Source: Microbacterium capsulatum
GTDB lineage: Bacteria > Actinomycetota > Actinomycetes > Actinomycetales > Microbacteriaceae
Reading direction: 5' to 3'
DNA length: 64,000 nt
Assembly (NCBI RefSeq): GCF_030865425.1
Contig: NZ_JAVFCB010000001.1
Coordinates: 421,482 to 485,481 of the forward strand
Position 1 is the stretch's first letter, and every line of letters begins with the position of its first letter. Below are positions 45,769-54,243 of the stretch, in pieces. The position numbers and the translations under genes are program-made. The notes beneath the pieces were generated by a model, which was given only the letters and a program-made list of their open reading frames with translations, made no database searches and was not told the origin of the DNA.

Positions 45769-46342
45769 GGATGGTTCTCCTGGCGCCGAACACGGCGATG
45801 TCCTCTGAGCCCGGCGGCAGTCCCGCGAGCATTCCGACCAGCTCCGCCCACGCCTCCGCATGCGGGGCGAGCGGTCCTTCGGGGGACCACGAGGCGCGGA
45901 GCTCGATCTGCGCGCCGTCGCCCTCCGCGGCCAGTCCGCCGAACCCCTTCGAGAGGGTCTTGGTGGACGTGCCCGAAGCCGAGTGGTGCTCCGCCCGGCG
46001 GGATTCCAGCGCATCGATCAGCCAGGACCACGCTACATCCGCGAGCAGCGGATCCGTACCGATTTCTGGCTCGAGAGGGGCCTGAGCGAACGCCACGATC
46101 CGCCATTCCCCGCCCCAGGCGTCCGGAGCGGCGGGGTCGTGCAGCAGCACGAACCGGCCGGTGCCGTACAGCGAATCGCCGTTCTCGTCCGGACGGATGT
46201 CGGCCGCGAACGCGAGCGCGTCGGGGGCGAGACCGGACGGCGCAGGGATCTCCCGGACCACGATGTCGGAGCGGAACCGCAGCGCCCGCAGCTCCTCGGC
46301 GGCGTGTTCGAAGACGCCGTCGGATCCGGGATGTGCGCTCAC
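45761..46342 (-). CDS. DUF3000 family protein
   Basis: A 193-residue soluble protein of the DUF3000 family, consistently upstream of the RNase D gene in actinobacteria. Conserved patches: FEHAAEELRALRFRSDIVVREIPAP (about 11-35), GRFVLLHDPAAPDAWGGEWRIVAFA and LADVAWSWLIDAL. No signal, membrane segment or catalytic motif is visible; function unknown. GTG start at 46342. Confidence 0.9.
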   Translation of the reverse strand: MSAHPGSDGVFEHAAEELRALRFRSDIVVREIPAPSGLAPDALAFAADIRPDENGDSLYGTGRFVLLHDPAAPDAWGGEWRIVAFAQAPLEPEIGTDPLLADVAWSWLIDALESRRAEHHSASGTSTKTLSKGFGGLAAEGDGAQIELRASWSPEGPLAPHAEAWAELVGMLAGLPPGSEDIAVFGARRTIRD

Positions 46343-46367
46343 GCGGACAGACTAGAGTCAGGAGGCG

Positions 46368-47528
46368 ATGAAGAGTCTCAGGCACGCCGCGACGATCGGC
46401 GCGATCGCGCTGGCCGGGGCCGCAGCTCTCGGCACGGCGATCGGCAGCGCCTTGGTGCTGAAGATCGCGCGCAGGGTGGTCACCCCGCAGCCGCGGCTGG
46501 CGGACACCGACATCCTCGCCGTGGACACCGGCGCGCAGACGATCGAGCTCGGCCGCACCCCCGACACGGAGCTGCCCGGGCGGTACGGCCTGTTCGTCGA
46601 CGGCACCCCCGGATACGTCAAGCTCGGCGCGGTGCTGCAGGCAGACGCGCACCGCGTGCGCCGCAAGCTCCTCACGCAGATCGAGCCGGGCGCGCAGGTC
46701 GCGCGCCGGGGTGCGTTCAGCGGCTACTACTACATCGCCCCCGGGGAGCTGCACCTGCCGTACGAGCCGGTGCTGATCGGCACGTCCGCGGGCCCGTGCC
46801 CGGCGTGGCTGTTCCCGGCGGCGTCGACGACCTGGGTCATCCAGGTGCACGGCCGGGGTGCGACGCGGGCGGAGTGCCTGCGCGCGGTGCCGGTGCTGCA
46901 CGCCGCGGGCCTGCCGGTGCTCGTCGTGTCGTACCGCAACGACGGGGAGGGTCCGCGCACCCGCGCGGGCTCGTACGGCCTGGGCACGACCGAGTGGCGC
47001 GATGTGGATGAGGCGATCGGCTACGCCCTCCGTCACGGCGCCGAGCGGATCCTGCTGATGGGCTGGTCGATGGGCGGCGCGATCGCCCTGCAGACCCTGG
47101 TCTCGTCGGCGCACGACGACCGGATCGCCGGCGTGATCCTGGACTCTCCGGTCGTGGACTGGCGGACCGTGCTGCGGGCGCAGGCGAGGGAGCTGCGGCT
47201 GCCGGATCCGCTGCCGCAGCTCGCTATGGACGCCCTCGGGCAGCCGTGGACGGCGCGTCTCAGCGGATCCGACCACACCATCTCGTTCGACGACCTGGAC
47301 ATGGTCGCGCGCTCCTCCGAGCTGGGCGTGCCGATCCTGCTGCTGCACAGCGATGACGACGGGTTCGTGCCCTCGGTGGCCTCGCACGCCCTCGCGAAGG
47401 CGCGGCCGGATCTCGTCACGATGCCGGTGTTCACCGGCGCGCGGCACACCAAGCTCTGGAACTACGACCAGAACCGCTGGACCGACGCGATCACCGACTG
47501 GCTCGGCGACCAGGGCTTCGCGGACTGA
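46368..47528 (+). CDS. Alpha/beta hydrolase with N-terminal membrane anchor
   Basis: A 386-residue protein with a hydrophobic N-terminal segment (residues 5-30, ATIGAIALAGAAALGTAIGSALVL) followed by a serine hydrolase domain. Nucleophile elbow GWSMGGAIALQTL (about 227-239, Ser nucleophile), acid in LHSDDDGFVPS (about 328-338) and His in ARHTKLWNYD (about 360). The family is annotated as alpha/beta hydrolase or S9-like peptidase; substrate unknown. RBS GGAGGC lies directly before the ATG. Divergent from DUF3000. Confidence 0.87.
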   Translation: MKSLRHAATIGAIALAGAAALGTAIGSALVLKIARRVVTPQPRLADTDILAVDTGAQTIELGRTPDTELPGRYGLFVDGTPGYVKLGAVLQADAHRVRRKLLTQIEPGAQVARRGAFSGYYYIAPGELHLPYEPVLIGTSAGPCPAWLFPAASTTWVIQVHGRGATRAECLRAVPVLHAAGLPVLVVSYRNDGEGPRTRAGSYGLGTTEWRDVDEAIGYALRHGAERILLMGWSMGGAIALQTLVSSAHDDRIAGVILDSPVVDWRTVLRAQARELRLPDPLPQLAMDALGQPWTARLSGSDHTISFDDLDMVARSSELGVPILLLHSDDDGFVPSVASHALAKARPDLVTMPVFTGARHTKLWNYDQNRWTDAITDWLGDQGFAD

Positions 47529-47548
47529 GGACCATCCCGCCGGGCAAG

Positions 47549-47641
47549 CCGCGTTTCGTCTCGGTCGTCGCTGCGCTCCGTCCTCGCTCAACGACCGGTG
47601 TGGTTCCGGTCGTCGCTGCGCTCCGGCCTCGCTCGACGACC
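47549..47641. repeat. Second copy of the dispersed palindromic repeat, partly duplicated
   Basis: 47549-47598 matches 20796-20844 (CCGCGTTTCGTCTCGGTCG, then TCCTCGCTCAACGACCGG). A degraded second partial copy, GGTCGTCGCTGCGCTCCGGC and CTCGCTCGACGACCGG, follows up to 47641. It sits between convergent genes. Confidence 0.7.
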
Positions 47642-47652
47642 GGATGAAGGGT

Positions 47653-48099
47653 TCAGGCGGCGAGGCGCTCGCGGACCTGGCGCTTGGCGCGCATGAGCAT
47701 GCCGGTCATGCCGGAGATGCGCAGCGGCGAGACCACGCGGGTGAGCCCGATCGACTGCGGGAAGTCGTCCGGGATCGCGAGGACCGCCTCGGGGGACAGG
47801 CCGGCGATGCCCTGGGCGAGGATGCTGGCGAACCCGCGGGTCGTCGGCGCCTCCGCGGGAGCCGTCGCGTGCATCGTGACCGCACCGCCGGTGAGCTCGA
47901 GGTAGATGTACACGGGAGACTGGCACTCGGCCACGCGCTCGGTCATCTCCGGGTGCGCGGCGACCTCGTCGGAGACGGCGGGCAGCTCGTTGGAGAACTC
48001 GAGAAGCAGCTGCAGGCGATCCGATTCGGGCAGTTCCAGGAACTCGTCCCGGATCTCGGCCAGCGAGTCGGGCAGCACGAAGGCGTGGGCGTCAGTCAT
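47653..48099 (-). CDS. SufE family Fe-S assembly / sulfur acceptor protein
   Basis: A 148-residue protein of the SufE fold. The persulfide-accepting Cys is in RVAECQSPVYIYLEL (about residue 58), followed by SILAQGIAGLSPEAVLAIPDDF typical of the family. It receives sulfur from a cysteine desulfurase (SufS) or a sulfurtransferase. The sulfurtransferase gene sseA is 19 bases upstream on the same strand, a common pairing. ATG at 48099 is used; an ATG at 48108 would add three residues. Confidence 0.9.
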   Translation of the reverse strand: MTDAHAFVLPDSLAEIRDEFLELPESDRLQLLLEFSNELPAVSDEVAAHPEMTERVAECQSPVYIYLELTGGAVTMHATAPAEAPTTRGFASILAQGIAGLSPEAVLAIPDDFPQSIGLTRVVSPLRISGMTGMLMRAKRQVRERLAA

Positions 48100-48118
48100 C
48101 CCCGCCATTCTCCCATGA

Positions 48119-49012
48119 TCAGAGGCTGCCGGGCTCCTCGCCGGTGACGATCGGGACGCGCACGGCGCTGCCCCACTCGGTCCAGGATCCGTCGTAGTTG
48201 CGCACGTTCTCGAAGCCGAGCAGGTGCTTCAGCACGAACCAGGTGTGCGCCGAGCGCTCCCCGATCCGGCAGTAGGCGACGACGACGTCGCCGGCGTGCA
48301 GGCCGGCGCCGTCCAGGTAGATCGCCTCGAGCTCGGCGCGCGGCTTGAAGCCGCCGTCCTCGGCCACCGCGCGGCCCCACGGCACGTTCTGCGCGGTCGG
48401 GATGTGACCGGCGCGCAGGGCGCCCTCCTCGGGGTAGGCCGGTGCCGAGGTGCGCGAGCCGTTGTACTCCTCCGGAGAGCGCACATCGATGAGCGGGTTG
48501 CCCAGGTGGGCGAGCACATCGTCCTTGTAGGCGCGGAGCAGGGAGTCGTCACGCTCGATGACCGGGTACTCGGTCGCCGCGCGGTTCGGCAGGTCGGTGG
48601 TGATCTCGCGGCCCTCGGCGATCCAGCGGTCGCGGCCGCCGTCGAGGAGGCGGACGTCCTCGTGCCCGAACAGGGAGAACACCCACAGGGCGTAGGCGGC
48701 CCACCAGTTGTTCTTGTCGCCGTAGATCACGACGGTGTCGTCGCGGGAGATGCCCTTGCGGCTGAGCAGCTCGGCGAAGCCGGCGCCGTCGACGTAGTCG
48801 CGGATGACCGGGTCGTTGAGCTCGGTGTGCCAGTCGACCTTGACCGCGCCGGGGATGTGCCCGGTCTCGTACAGGAGGACATCCTCGTCGGACTCCACCA
48901 CGACCAGGCCCTCGTCGCCGAGGCGGGCGGCGAGCCAGTCCGCGGTGACCAGGCGGCCGGGCTCCGCGTACTCGGCGAACGATGCGGACGAGGTGTCGAA
49001 TTCGACGGTCAC
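48119..49012 (-). CDS. sseA: Sulfurtransferase, two rhodanese domains
   Basis: A 297-residue thiosulfate or 3-mercaptopyruvate sulfurtransferase. The N-terminal inactive rhodanese domain (about 20-140) has [17 protein letters not shown]; the C-terminal active domain (about 160-290) has [27 protein letters not shown] and the catalytic loop [19 protein letters not shown] with the Cys at about residue 248. CRIGERS is the actinobacterial SseA form. GTG start at 49012. Forms an operon with sufE. Confidence 0.92.
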   Translation of the reverse strand: MTVEFDTSSASFAEYAEPGRLVTADWLAARLGDEGLVVVESDEDVLLYETGHIPGAVKVDWHTELNDPVIRDYVDGAGFAELLSRKGISRDDTVVIYGDKNNWWAAYALWVFSLFGHEDVRLLDGGRDRWIAEGREITTDLPNRAATEYPVIERDDSLLRAYKDDVLAHLGNPLIDVRSPEEYNGSRTSAPAYPEEGALRAGHIPTAQNVPWGRAVAEDGGFKPRAELEAIYLDGAGLHAGDVVVAYCRIGERSAHTWFVLKHLLGFENVRNYDGSWTEWGSAVRVPIVTGEEPGSL

Positions 49013-49061
49013 TTCAGGCTCCTGAGGGTGGTCACGGATGCGGGCGGCAGAAGGCGATGAC

Positions 49062-49089
49062 GGGGACGGCGTAGGGTGTATCCGTCCCC
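49062..49089. other. Hairpin between sseA and zapE
   Basis: Perfect stem GGGGACGG (49062-49069) / CCGTCCCC (49082-49089) with a 12-base loop in the divergent promoter region. Could be an operator or RNA hairpin; no U-run clear enough to call a terminator. Confidence 0.4.
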
Positions 49090-49168
49090 CCCTCGACCCT
49101 AGAACACGACACTAAGACCCTGGGCGCGCTCGCGCATCCGAGGGGTAAGACTTCGACACAGGATCCGC

Positions 49169-50221
49169 ATGACCGATCAGGCCGCCCTCTCCGGCGTCGT
49201 CCATCTCATCGACCGCCAGCCGCAGATGACCGGCACCGAGCTGCTGACGGGTCTCGTGCCGCCCCCGCAGTTCGACGGCGCGACCTTCGACAGCTACCGC
49301 TCCGACAGCGCGTACCCCTCCCAGGAGGACGCGAAGCAGCGGCTCGTCACGTTCGCCACGGGCGCGCAGCCGGTCAAGCGCGGCGGCCTGTTCCGCCGCG
49401 CGCCCAAGGTGCCGGAGACGAAGCCCGGCGTGTACCTCGACGGCGGCTTCGGCGTCGGCAAGACGCACCTGCTCGCCTCGATCTACCACGCGATGCCCGC
49501 CCGCCGGAAGTACTTCGGATCCTTCATCGAGTACACCGCGCTCGTCGGCGCTCTCGGCTACCGGAACACGGTCGACCTGCTGCGCGGATCCGACCTGCTC
49601 TGCATCGACGAGTTCGAGCTCGACGACCCGGGCGACACGATGGTGATGACGCGGCTCCTCGGCGAGCTGGTCGGATCGGGGACCCGTCTCGCGGCGACCT
49701 CGAACACCCCGCCGAACGCGCTCGGCGAGGGTCGGTTCGCCGCGCAGGACTTCCTCCGCGAGATCCATGCGATGTCCGACAGCTTCGAGACGATCCGGAT
49801 CGACGGCGTCGACTTCCGCCAGCGCGCGCTGGACGGCCACGCCGTCTCCCTCTCCGCCGACGAGTACGCGCAGGATCTCACGGGGCTCGGCGCGGCGGGC
49901 CTCGTATCGGACGACGCGTTCGACGACATCGTCAAGCACCTCGCGCAGGTGCACCCGTCGCGCTACATCCGGCTGCTGGCGGGGCTGGACGCCCTCGGCA
50001 TCCGCGACGTGCGTCAGCTCACCGACCAGTCCGAGGCGCTGCGGTTCGTGGCGTTCGTGGATCGCGCGTACGACGCGCAGATCCCGATCCTCGCCACCGG
50101 GCGCCCGCTCGACGAGGTGTTCAGCGAGGAGATGCTCGGCGGCGGCTACCGGAAGAAGTACCTGCGCGCGATCTCCCGCCTGAACGCGCTCTCGCACGCC
50201 GAGCGGGAGCCGGTCCGGTAA
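49169..50221 (+). CDS. zapE: Cell division protein ZapE (AFG1-like ATPase)
   Basis: A 350-residue AAA-type ATPase. Walker A is GGFGVGKTHLLASI (about 92-105), Walker B is LLCIDEFELDDPGDTMVM (about 144-161), followed by LAATSNTPPNAL with sensor 1 and a C-terminal helical region. In proteobacteria ZapE acts on the FtsZ ring; in actinobacteria the role is inferred by homology. Start ATG 49169 with a weak AGGATCC upstream. Divergent from sseA. Confidence 0.92.
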   Translation: MTDQAALSGVVHLIDRQPQMTGTELLTGLVPPPQFDGATFDSYRSDSAYPSQEDAKQRLVTFATGAQPVKRGGLFRRAPKVPETKPGVYLDGGFGVGKTHLLASIYHAMPARRKYFGSFIEYTALVGALGYRNTVDLLRGSDLLCIDEFELDDPGDTMVMTRLLGELVGSGTRLAATSNTPPNALGEGRFAAQDFLREIHAMSDSFETIRIDGVDFRQRALDGHAVSLSADEYAQDLTGLGAAGLVSDDAFDDIVKHLAQVHPSRYIRLLAGLDALGIRDVRQLTDQSEALRFVAFVDRAYDAQIPILATGRPLDEVFSEEMLGGGYRKKYLRAISRLNALSHAEREPVR

Positions 50222-50248
50222 CACGCTGTTCACACGCGGGCCGATCCT

Positions 50249-50264
50249 GTAACACCCGCGCAAC
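50249..50264. promoter_or_regulatory. GlnR-type box upstream of amtB
   Basis: GTAAC-ACCCGC-GCAAC matches the actinobacterial GlnR half-site pattern gTnAC-N6-GaAAC in eight of nine defined positions (the only deviation is C for A). It lies 76 bases before the amtB ATG. A further GGAAAC and GTCAC lie downstream (50280-50300) with irregular spacing. Confidence 0.55.
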
Positions 50265-50339
50265 AGACGCCGCCGTCGGCGGAAACACTTCCTCGTCACA
50301 CTGATTCGCACAACGCGGTCTAGCGGAGGCGAGGAAGAC

Positions 50340-51575
50340 ATGGACGCGACGGGCAACATCTCCTGGGGAGTGACGGCGACGGCGCTGGTGCTGCTGATGA
50401 CGCCGGGGGTGGCGTTCTTCTACGGCGGCCTGGTGAAGGCGAAGAGCGTCGTCAGCATGATGATGATGAGCTTCGGCGCGATCGGGCTCGTCGCGGTGCT
50501 GTGGATCCTCTACGGCTCCTCGATGAGCACTGTGGCGTCGCCCGGTCAGTTCGCCGGTGACCCGTTCGCCGACTTCGGCCTGGCCGCGGCCGCGAGCGGC
50601 AAGGGCGCCAACGTCGCGCTGCTCACGGTCGGGTACGGCGCGACATTCGCGATCATCACCGTGGCGCTGATCTCCGGGGCGATCGCGGACCGGGCGAAGT
50701 TCGGGCCGTGGCTCATCTTCGTCGGCGTGTTCGCGACGCTCGGCTACTTCCCGATCTCCGCCTGGGTCTGGGGCGGCGGCTGGATCATGCATCTCGGGGA
50801 CACCCTGTTCGGCGCGAAGAGCGGCATCGAGGTCATCGACTACGCGGGCGGCACCGCGGTGCACATCAACGCCGGTGCCGCGGCCCTGGCCCTCGCGCTC
50901 GTGCTCGGCAAGCGGATCGGGTTCCAGAAGGGGATCCAGAAGCCGCACAACGTCCCCCTGACGCTGCTCGGCGCGGCCCTGCTCTGGTTCGGCTGGTTCG
51001 GCTTCAACGCCGGGGCGCAGTGGGCGACCAAGGGCATGGACGGGGTCGGCCTCATCGTCATCAACACGTTCGGCGCGGCGGCCGCGGGCATCCTCGGCTG
51101 GATCCTGGTGGAGCGGGTCCGCGGCGGGAAGGCCACCTCGATCGGCGCGGCCTCGGGTGCCGTGGCCGGGCTCGTGGCGATCACCCCGGCCTGCGCCAAC
51201 CTCACGCCGGGCTGGTCGCTGCTGCTCGGCGCCCTCGCCGGCGGCGTGTGCGCCCTCGCCGTGGAGCTGAAGTTCCGGCTCGGCTTCGACGACTCGCTGG
51301 ACGTGGTCGGACTGCACCTGGTCGGCGGCTTCCTCGGCACGATCTTCCTCGGATTCTTCGCCACCGGACAGGGCCTGCTCGTCGGCGGCGACGCCCGCCT
51401 GCTCGTCGTGCAGATCCTCGCCTCGGGCGGCGTACTCGTCTACTCCTTCCTGGTCGCGCTGGTCATCGGCTTCGCGATCGAGAAGACCATCGGATTCCGG
51501 GTGACCAGCGAGGACGAGATCGCGGGCGTCGACATCGTGGTGCACGGTGAAGAGGGGTACGTGCTCACCTCCTGA
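50340..51575 (+). CDS. amtB: Ammonium transporter, Amt family
   Basis: A 411-residue integral membrane channel for ammonium with 11 predicted membrane helices. Conserved: MTPGVAFFYGGLVKAK at the start (helix 1-2), the GGTAVHINAGAAALALALVLG segment with the first pore His (about 176-197) and GLHLVGGFLGTIFLGF with the second pore His (about 322-337), and WFGWFGFNAGAQW. The C-terminus is short. No glnK (PII) gene follows, unlike many bacteria. Likely regulated by nitrogen through the GlnR-type box. Confidence 0.95.
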   Translation: MDATGNISWGVTATALVLLMTPGVAFFYGGLVKAKSVVSMMMMSFGAIGLVAVLWILYGSSMSTVASPGQFAGDPFADFGLAAAASGKGANVALLTVGYGATFAIITVALISGAIADRAKFGPWLIFVGVFATLGYFPISAWVWGGGWIMHLGDTLFGAKSGIEVIDYAGGTAVHINAGAAALALALVLGKRIGFQKGIQKPHNVPLTLLGAALLWFGWFGFNAGAQWATKGMDGVGLIVINTFGAAAAGILGWILVERVRGGKATSIGAASGAVAGLVAITPACANLTPGWSLLLGALAGGVCALAVELKFRLGFDDSLDVVGLHLVGGFLGTIFLGFFATGQGLLVGGDARLLVVQILASGGVLVYSFLVALVIGFAIEKTIGFRVTSEDEIAGVDIVVHGEEGYVLTS

Positions 51576-51652
51576 GCGCCGGATCCTGCGCCTCTCGGCG
51601 GACGACGAGCACGGCCGGGGTGGCGGTGTGGACGAACCGCGAGCGCCGCCGG

Positions 51653-52051
51653 TCAGCGCCGTGTCATCGTCGGCACCCGGAGCACCAGCGCCGCCGTCAC
51701 GGCGAGGATCACGATGCCGATCGACTCCACCACGATGGTCTGCGGCACGAGGGTGAACGTCCAGACCTCCCTGATGCCGAACAGCCCGACCGTGAGCGCG
51801 AGCAGGAGCGAGCCGAGCGTCGCGATCAGGAAGAGCAGCGCCAGCACCGTCGCCGCCTGCAGGAGCCGGCCGCGGAGGAAAGTAACCCCGACCGCGAGCA
51901 CGAGCGCCGAGACGGCGTTGAGCACGAACAAGATGCCGAGGACGCCGCCGACCCCGTCGAAGACGAGGAAGAGGTGGATCCCACCCGTCACGAGCAGGAC
52001 GAGCGTGCTGAGGATCCGCATGACCCGCAGCGCCGGTGTGGACGACGTCAT
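51653..52051 (-). CDS. Small four-helix membrane protein of unknown function
   Basis: A 132-residue protein with four hydrophobic stretches (about 10-28, 33-55, 64-88, 102-122), no catalytic motif. Start ATG at 52051 is 4 bases from the stop of the CDP-alcohol transferase gene upstream, so they are co-transcribed. An upstream in-frame ATG would add 21 residues that overlap the other gene and are not conserved-looking. No family recognised. Confidence 0.75.
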   Translation of the reverse strand: MTSSTPALRVMRILSTLVLLVTGGIHLFLVFDGVGGVLGILFVLNAVSALVLAVGVTFLRGRLLQAATVLALLFLIATLGSLLLALTVGLFGIREVWTFTLVPQTIVVESIGIVILAVTAALVLRVPTMTRR

Positions 52052-52055
52052 GGTG

Positions 52056-52799
52056 CTACCTGCTTCCGTCTCGAGCCGATGCCTTCGGGGAGGACACGAG
52101 ACGCGCGTCTGCACGGTTCATCCGGATCAGCCACACGACGTCCCGGCCGAACGACTCGACGAGCAGAAGAAGGGCACCGAGGGCCAAGAGGACGTTCGCC
52201 GGCGGAGGCAGGATCTGCGCGGCGACGACGGCGAGCACGACGCCGCACGCGGCGGCGACCACCTTGCGCCAGTACCGGTACGGCAGCGTCCGATTCATGA
52301 AGGGGAGCACCAGGGCCGCGGCCACGAACGCGTACCGCATGAGCCCGATCGCGAGCACCCATCCGCCGACGAACCGCACGTCGTGGACGCTCAGCACGAG
52401 CAGCAGGAACGCGTCGACCTCCATGTCGAAGCGCGCCCCGAGCTCGCTCACGCTGCCCGTGCGCCGTGCGACGTAGCCGTCGACGCCGTCCAGCGCGAGC
52501 GCAATGACCACGATCGGCACGAGCGGGACGGACGAGGCCGGGGTCGTGAGCGCCGTCACGACGAGGCCCGTCGCCACACCGACGAGCATCGATCGGGTGG
52601 CGGTGACGGCGTTGGCCGGCCCGAAGCGGGTGCTGCAGCGCTGACGGAGCCCGCGCGAGACGAGCGCGGACGAGACGGTCAGGTAGCCCAGCGCCGCCAC
52701 CCAGCCGGCCGGCGACAACGGCACGGCGCGCGCGATCGCCGCCAGGGCGACGACCCCCGCGGCCGCCCAGAGCCAGGGCGTGAGCTGAACCTTTCGCAT
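52056..52799 (-). CDS. CDP-alcohol phosphatidyltransferase family membrane enzyme
   Basis: A 247-residue enzyme that would transfer a phospho-alcohol group from a CDP-linked donor. The signature is DGVDGYVARRTGSVSELGARFDMEVDAF (residues about 112-139, broken here into D-G-x2-D-G-x2-A-R...G-x3-D-x3-D, all acidic residues present). Six membrane segments surround it. It is divergent from the seven-gene operon that starts 29 bases away, with a shared palindrome, and probably belongs to the same pathway. The acceptor is unknown. Confidence 0.87.
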   Translation of the reverse strand: MRKVQLTPWLWAAAGVVALAAIARAVPLSPAGWVAALGYLTVSSALVSRGLRQRCSTRFGPANAVTATRSMLVGVATGLVVTALTTPASSVPLVPIVVIALALDGVDGYVARRTGSVSELGARFDMEVDAFLLLVLSVHDVRFVGGWVLAIGLMRYAFVAAALVLPFMNRTLPYRYWRKVVAAACGVVLAVVAAQILPPPANVLLALGALLLLVESFGRDVVWLIRMNRADARLVSSPKASARDGSR

Positions 52800-52807
52800 C
52801 CGGCCTC

Positions 52808-52840
52808 CGTGTCACTTGCATGGCAGTCATGAGTGACACG
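52808..52840. promoter_or_regulatory. Inverted repeat at the divergent start of the 52-59 kb gene cluster
   Basis: Arms CGTGTCACT (52808-52816) and AGTGACACG (52832-52840) are perfect inverted copies separated by 15 bases. The right arm overlaps the first codons of the dehydrogenase gene, and the left arm lies 9 bases from the CDP-alcohol transferase start. Candidate operator controlling both directions. Confidence 0.55.
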
Positions 52841-53851
52841 ACGCAGACCACGGTCGAGGTTCACCCGGATCGCGCGGAGGCCGCGGCCGCGTGGTGGACG
52901 ACCGGCCCCGGTCGCGGCGAGTTCCGCGACGAACCGCTGCCCGCACCGGCCGCGGGTGAGGCGTCGGTGCGCACCCTGTGGACCGGGATCAGCCGAGGCA
53001 CGGAGTCGCTCGTCGCGAGGGGATCGGTCCCCGTGACGGAGCGCGAGCGCATGCGCGCGCCGTTCCAGGACGGGGACTTCCCGTTCCCCGTGAAGTATGG
53101 CTATCTCAACGTCGGCGTCGTCGAGGAAGGCCCTGCGACGCTCCGCGGGCGCGCGGTGTTCGCGCTGTTCCCGCATCAGTCGCGGTACGTCGTGCCGGTG
53201 GATGCGCTTCTGCCCGTTCCCGACGACGTGCCGGCCCGGCGGGCGGTGCTCGCGGGCGCGGTCGAGACCGCGGTCAACGTGCTGTGGGATGCGGCGCCGG
53301 CCGTCGGCGACCGCGTCCTGATCGTCGGGGCGGGGATGATCGGCTGCGCCGTCGCCCGGCTCGCGTGCGGCATCCCCGGCGTCGAGGTCACCGTGGTGGA
53401 CGTCGACCAGTCGCAGCAGGCGGTCGTCACGGCGCTGGGCGCGCGATTCGCCCTCGCCGCGGAGCCTCCGCATGCAGCGGACGTCGTGATCGAGGCGAGC
53501 GGATCCGGTGCCGGGCTGCAGTTCGCGCTGCGGGCCGCGCCCACGGACGGGGAGGTCATGGTCGCCAGCTGGTACGGCGCGGAGACCGTGCCGCTCGAAC
53601 TCGGTGCCGACTTCCACTCACGCCGCCTGACGATCCGGTCGAGTCAGGTCGGGGCGGTCGCGGCGAGTCGTCGTGGGCGGCGCAGCACGCGGGACCGGCT
53701 CGCCCTCGCCCTCCGGCTGCTCGCGGATCCGGCGTTCGACCTCCTGCTCGGCACGACCTCGTCCTGGCGTCGGATGCCCGAGATCACGGCCGCTCTGGCC
53801 GACGGCACAGCCGGCGGGCTCTGCGAGACGATCGACTGGAGCGCGGCATGA
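52829..53851 (+). CDS. Zinc-less MDR family dehydrogenase (BchC-like)
   Basis: A 340-residue medium-chain dehydrogenase. The catalytic zinc motif of alcohol dehydrogenases is absent: the matching region reads [19 protein letters not shown] (about 47-65), as in BchC-like proteins. The NAD(P)-binding motif is [19 protein letters not shown] (about 167-185), followed by VVDVDQSQQ. Reaction not known. ATG at 52829 (an ATG at 52820 is possible). Its stop overlaps the next start (ATGA). First gene of the coupled operon. Confidence 0.82.
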   Translation: MSDTTQTTVEVHPDRAEAAAAWWTTGPGRGEFRDEPLPAPAAGEASVRTLWTGISRGTESLVARGSVPVTERERMRAPFQDGDFPFPVKYGYLNVGVVEEGPATLRGRAVFALFPHQSRYVVPVDALLPVPDDVPARRAVLAGAVETAVNVLWDAAPAVGDRVLIVGAGMIGCAVARLACGIPGVEVTVVDVDQSQQAVVTALGARFALAAEPPHAADVVIEASGSGAGLQFALRAAPTDGEVMVASWYGAETVPLELGADFHSRRLTIRSSQVGAVAASRRGRRSTRDRLALALRLLADPAFDLLLGTTSSWRRMPEITAALADGTAGGLCETIDWSAA

Positions 53852-54243
53852 GCTTCTCGGTGACGGTCCGCGACCATCTGATGGTCGCTCACAGCCTGCA
53901 GGGCGAGGTGTTCGGTCCGGCGCAGCGGCTGCACGGGGCGACGTTCGTCGTGGACGCCTCGTTCCGGGCGGAGGATCTCGATGCGAACGGCATCGTCGTC
54001 GACATCGGCCGCGCGTCGGAGGCCCTGCACGAGATCGTCGGCGCTCTGTCCTACCGCAACCTCGACGACGAGCCCGATCTGCACGGCATCAACACCACGA
54101 CCGAGCGGCTGTGCCAGATCATCGGCGACCGGCTCGCCGCGCGTGCTCAGGACGGCGGCCTGGGCGACACCCGGCTGACCGGCATCGCGGTGACCCTGCA
54201 CGAGTCGCACATCGCGTGGGCGTCGTACGAGGTGCCGCTGTGA
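53848..54243 (+). CDS. PTPS/QueD-family protein with altered active site
   Basis: A 131-residue protein of the 6-pyruvoyltetrahydropterin synthase / 6-carboxytetrahydropterin synthase fold. First zinc His is present (MVAHSLQG, His15), then [11 protein letters not shown]: His29 fits the second zinc His, but the catalytic Cys is Ala25 and the third zinc His is Ala31. LDHHYLND of QueD is LSYRNLDD, so the catalytic Asp and His are also lost. [14 protein letters not shown] keeps the conserved Glu. It either uses a different mechanism or binds a pterin-like ligand. Coupled on both sides (ATGA, GTGA). Confidence 0.8.
   Translation: MSFSVTVRDHLMVAHSLQGEVFGPAQRLHGATFVVDASFRAEDLDANGIVVDIGRASEALHEIVGALSYRNLDDEPDLHGINTTTERLCQIIGDRLAARAQDGGLGDTRLTGIAVTLHESHIAWASYEVPL

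Noticed and set aside
49062..49089. Terminator between sseA and zapE
   Set aside because: Both genes are transcribed away from this point, so no terminator is needed; kept only as an unexplained hairpin.
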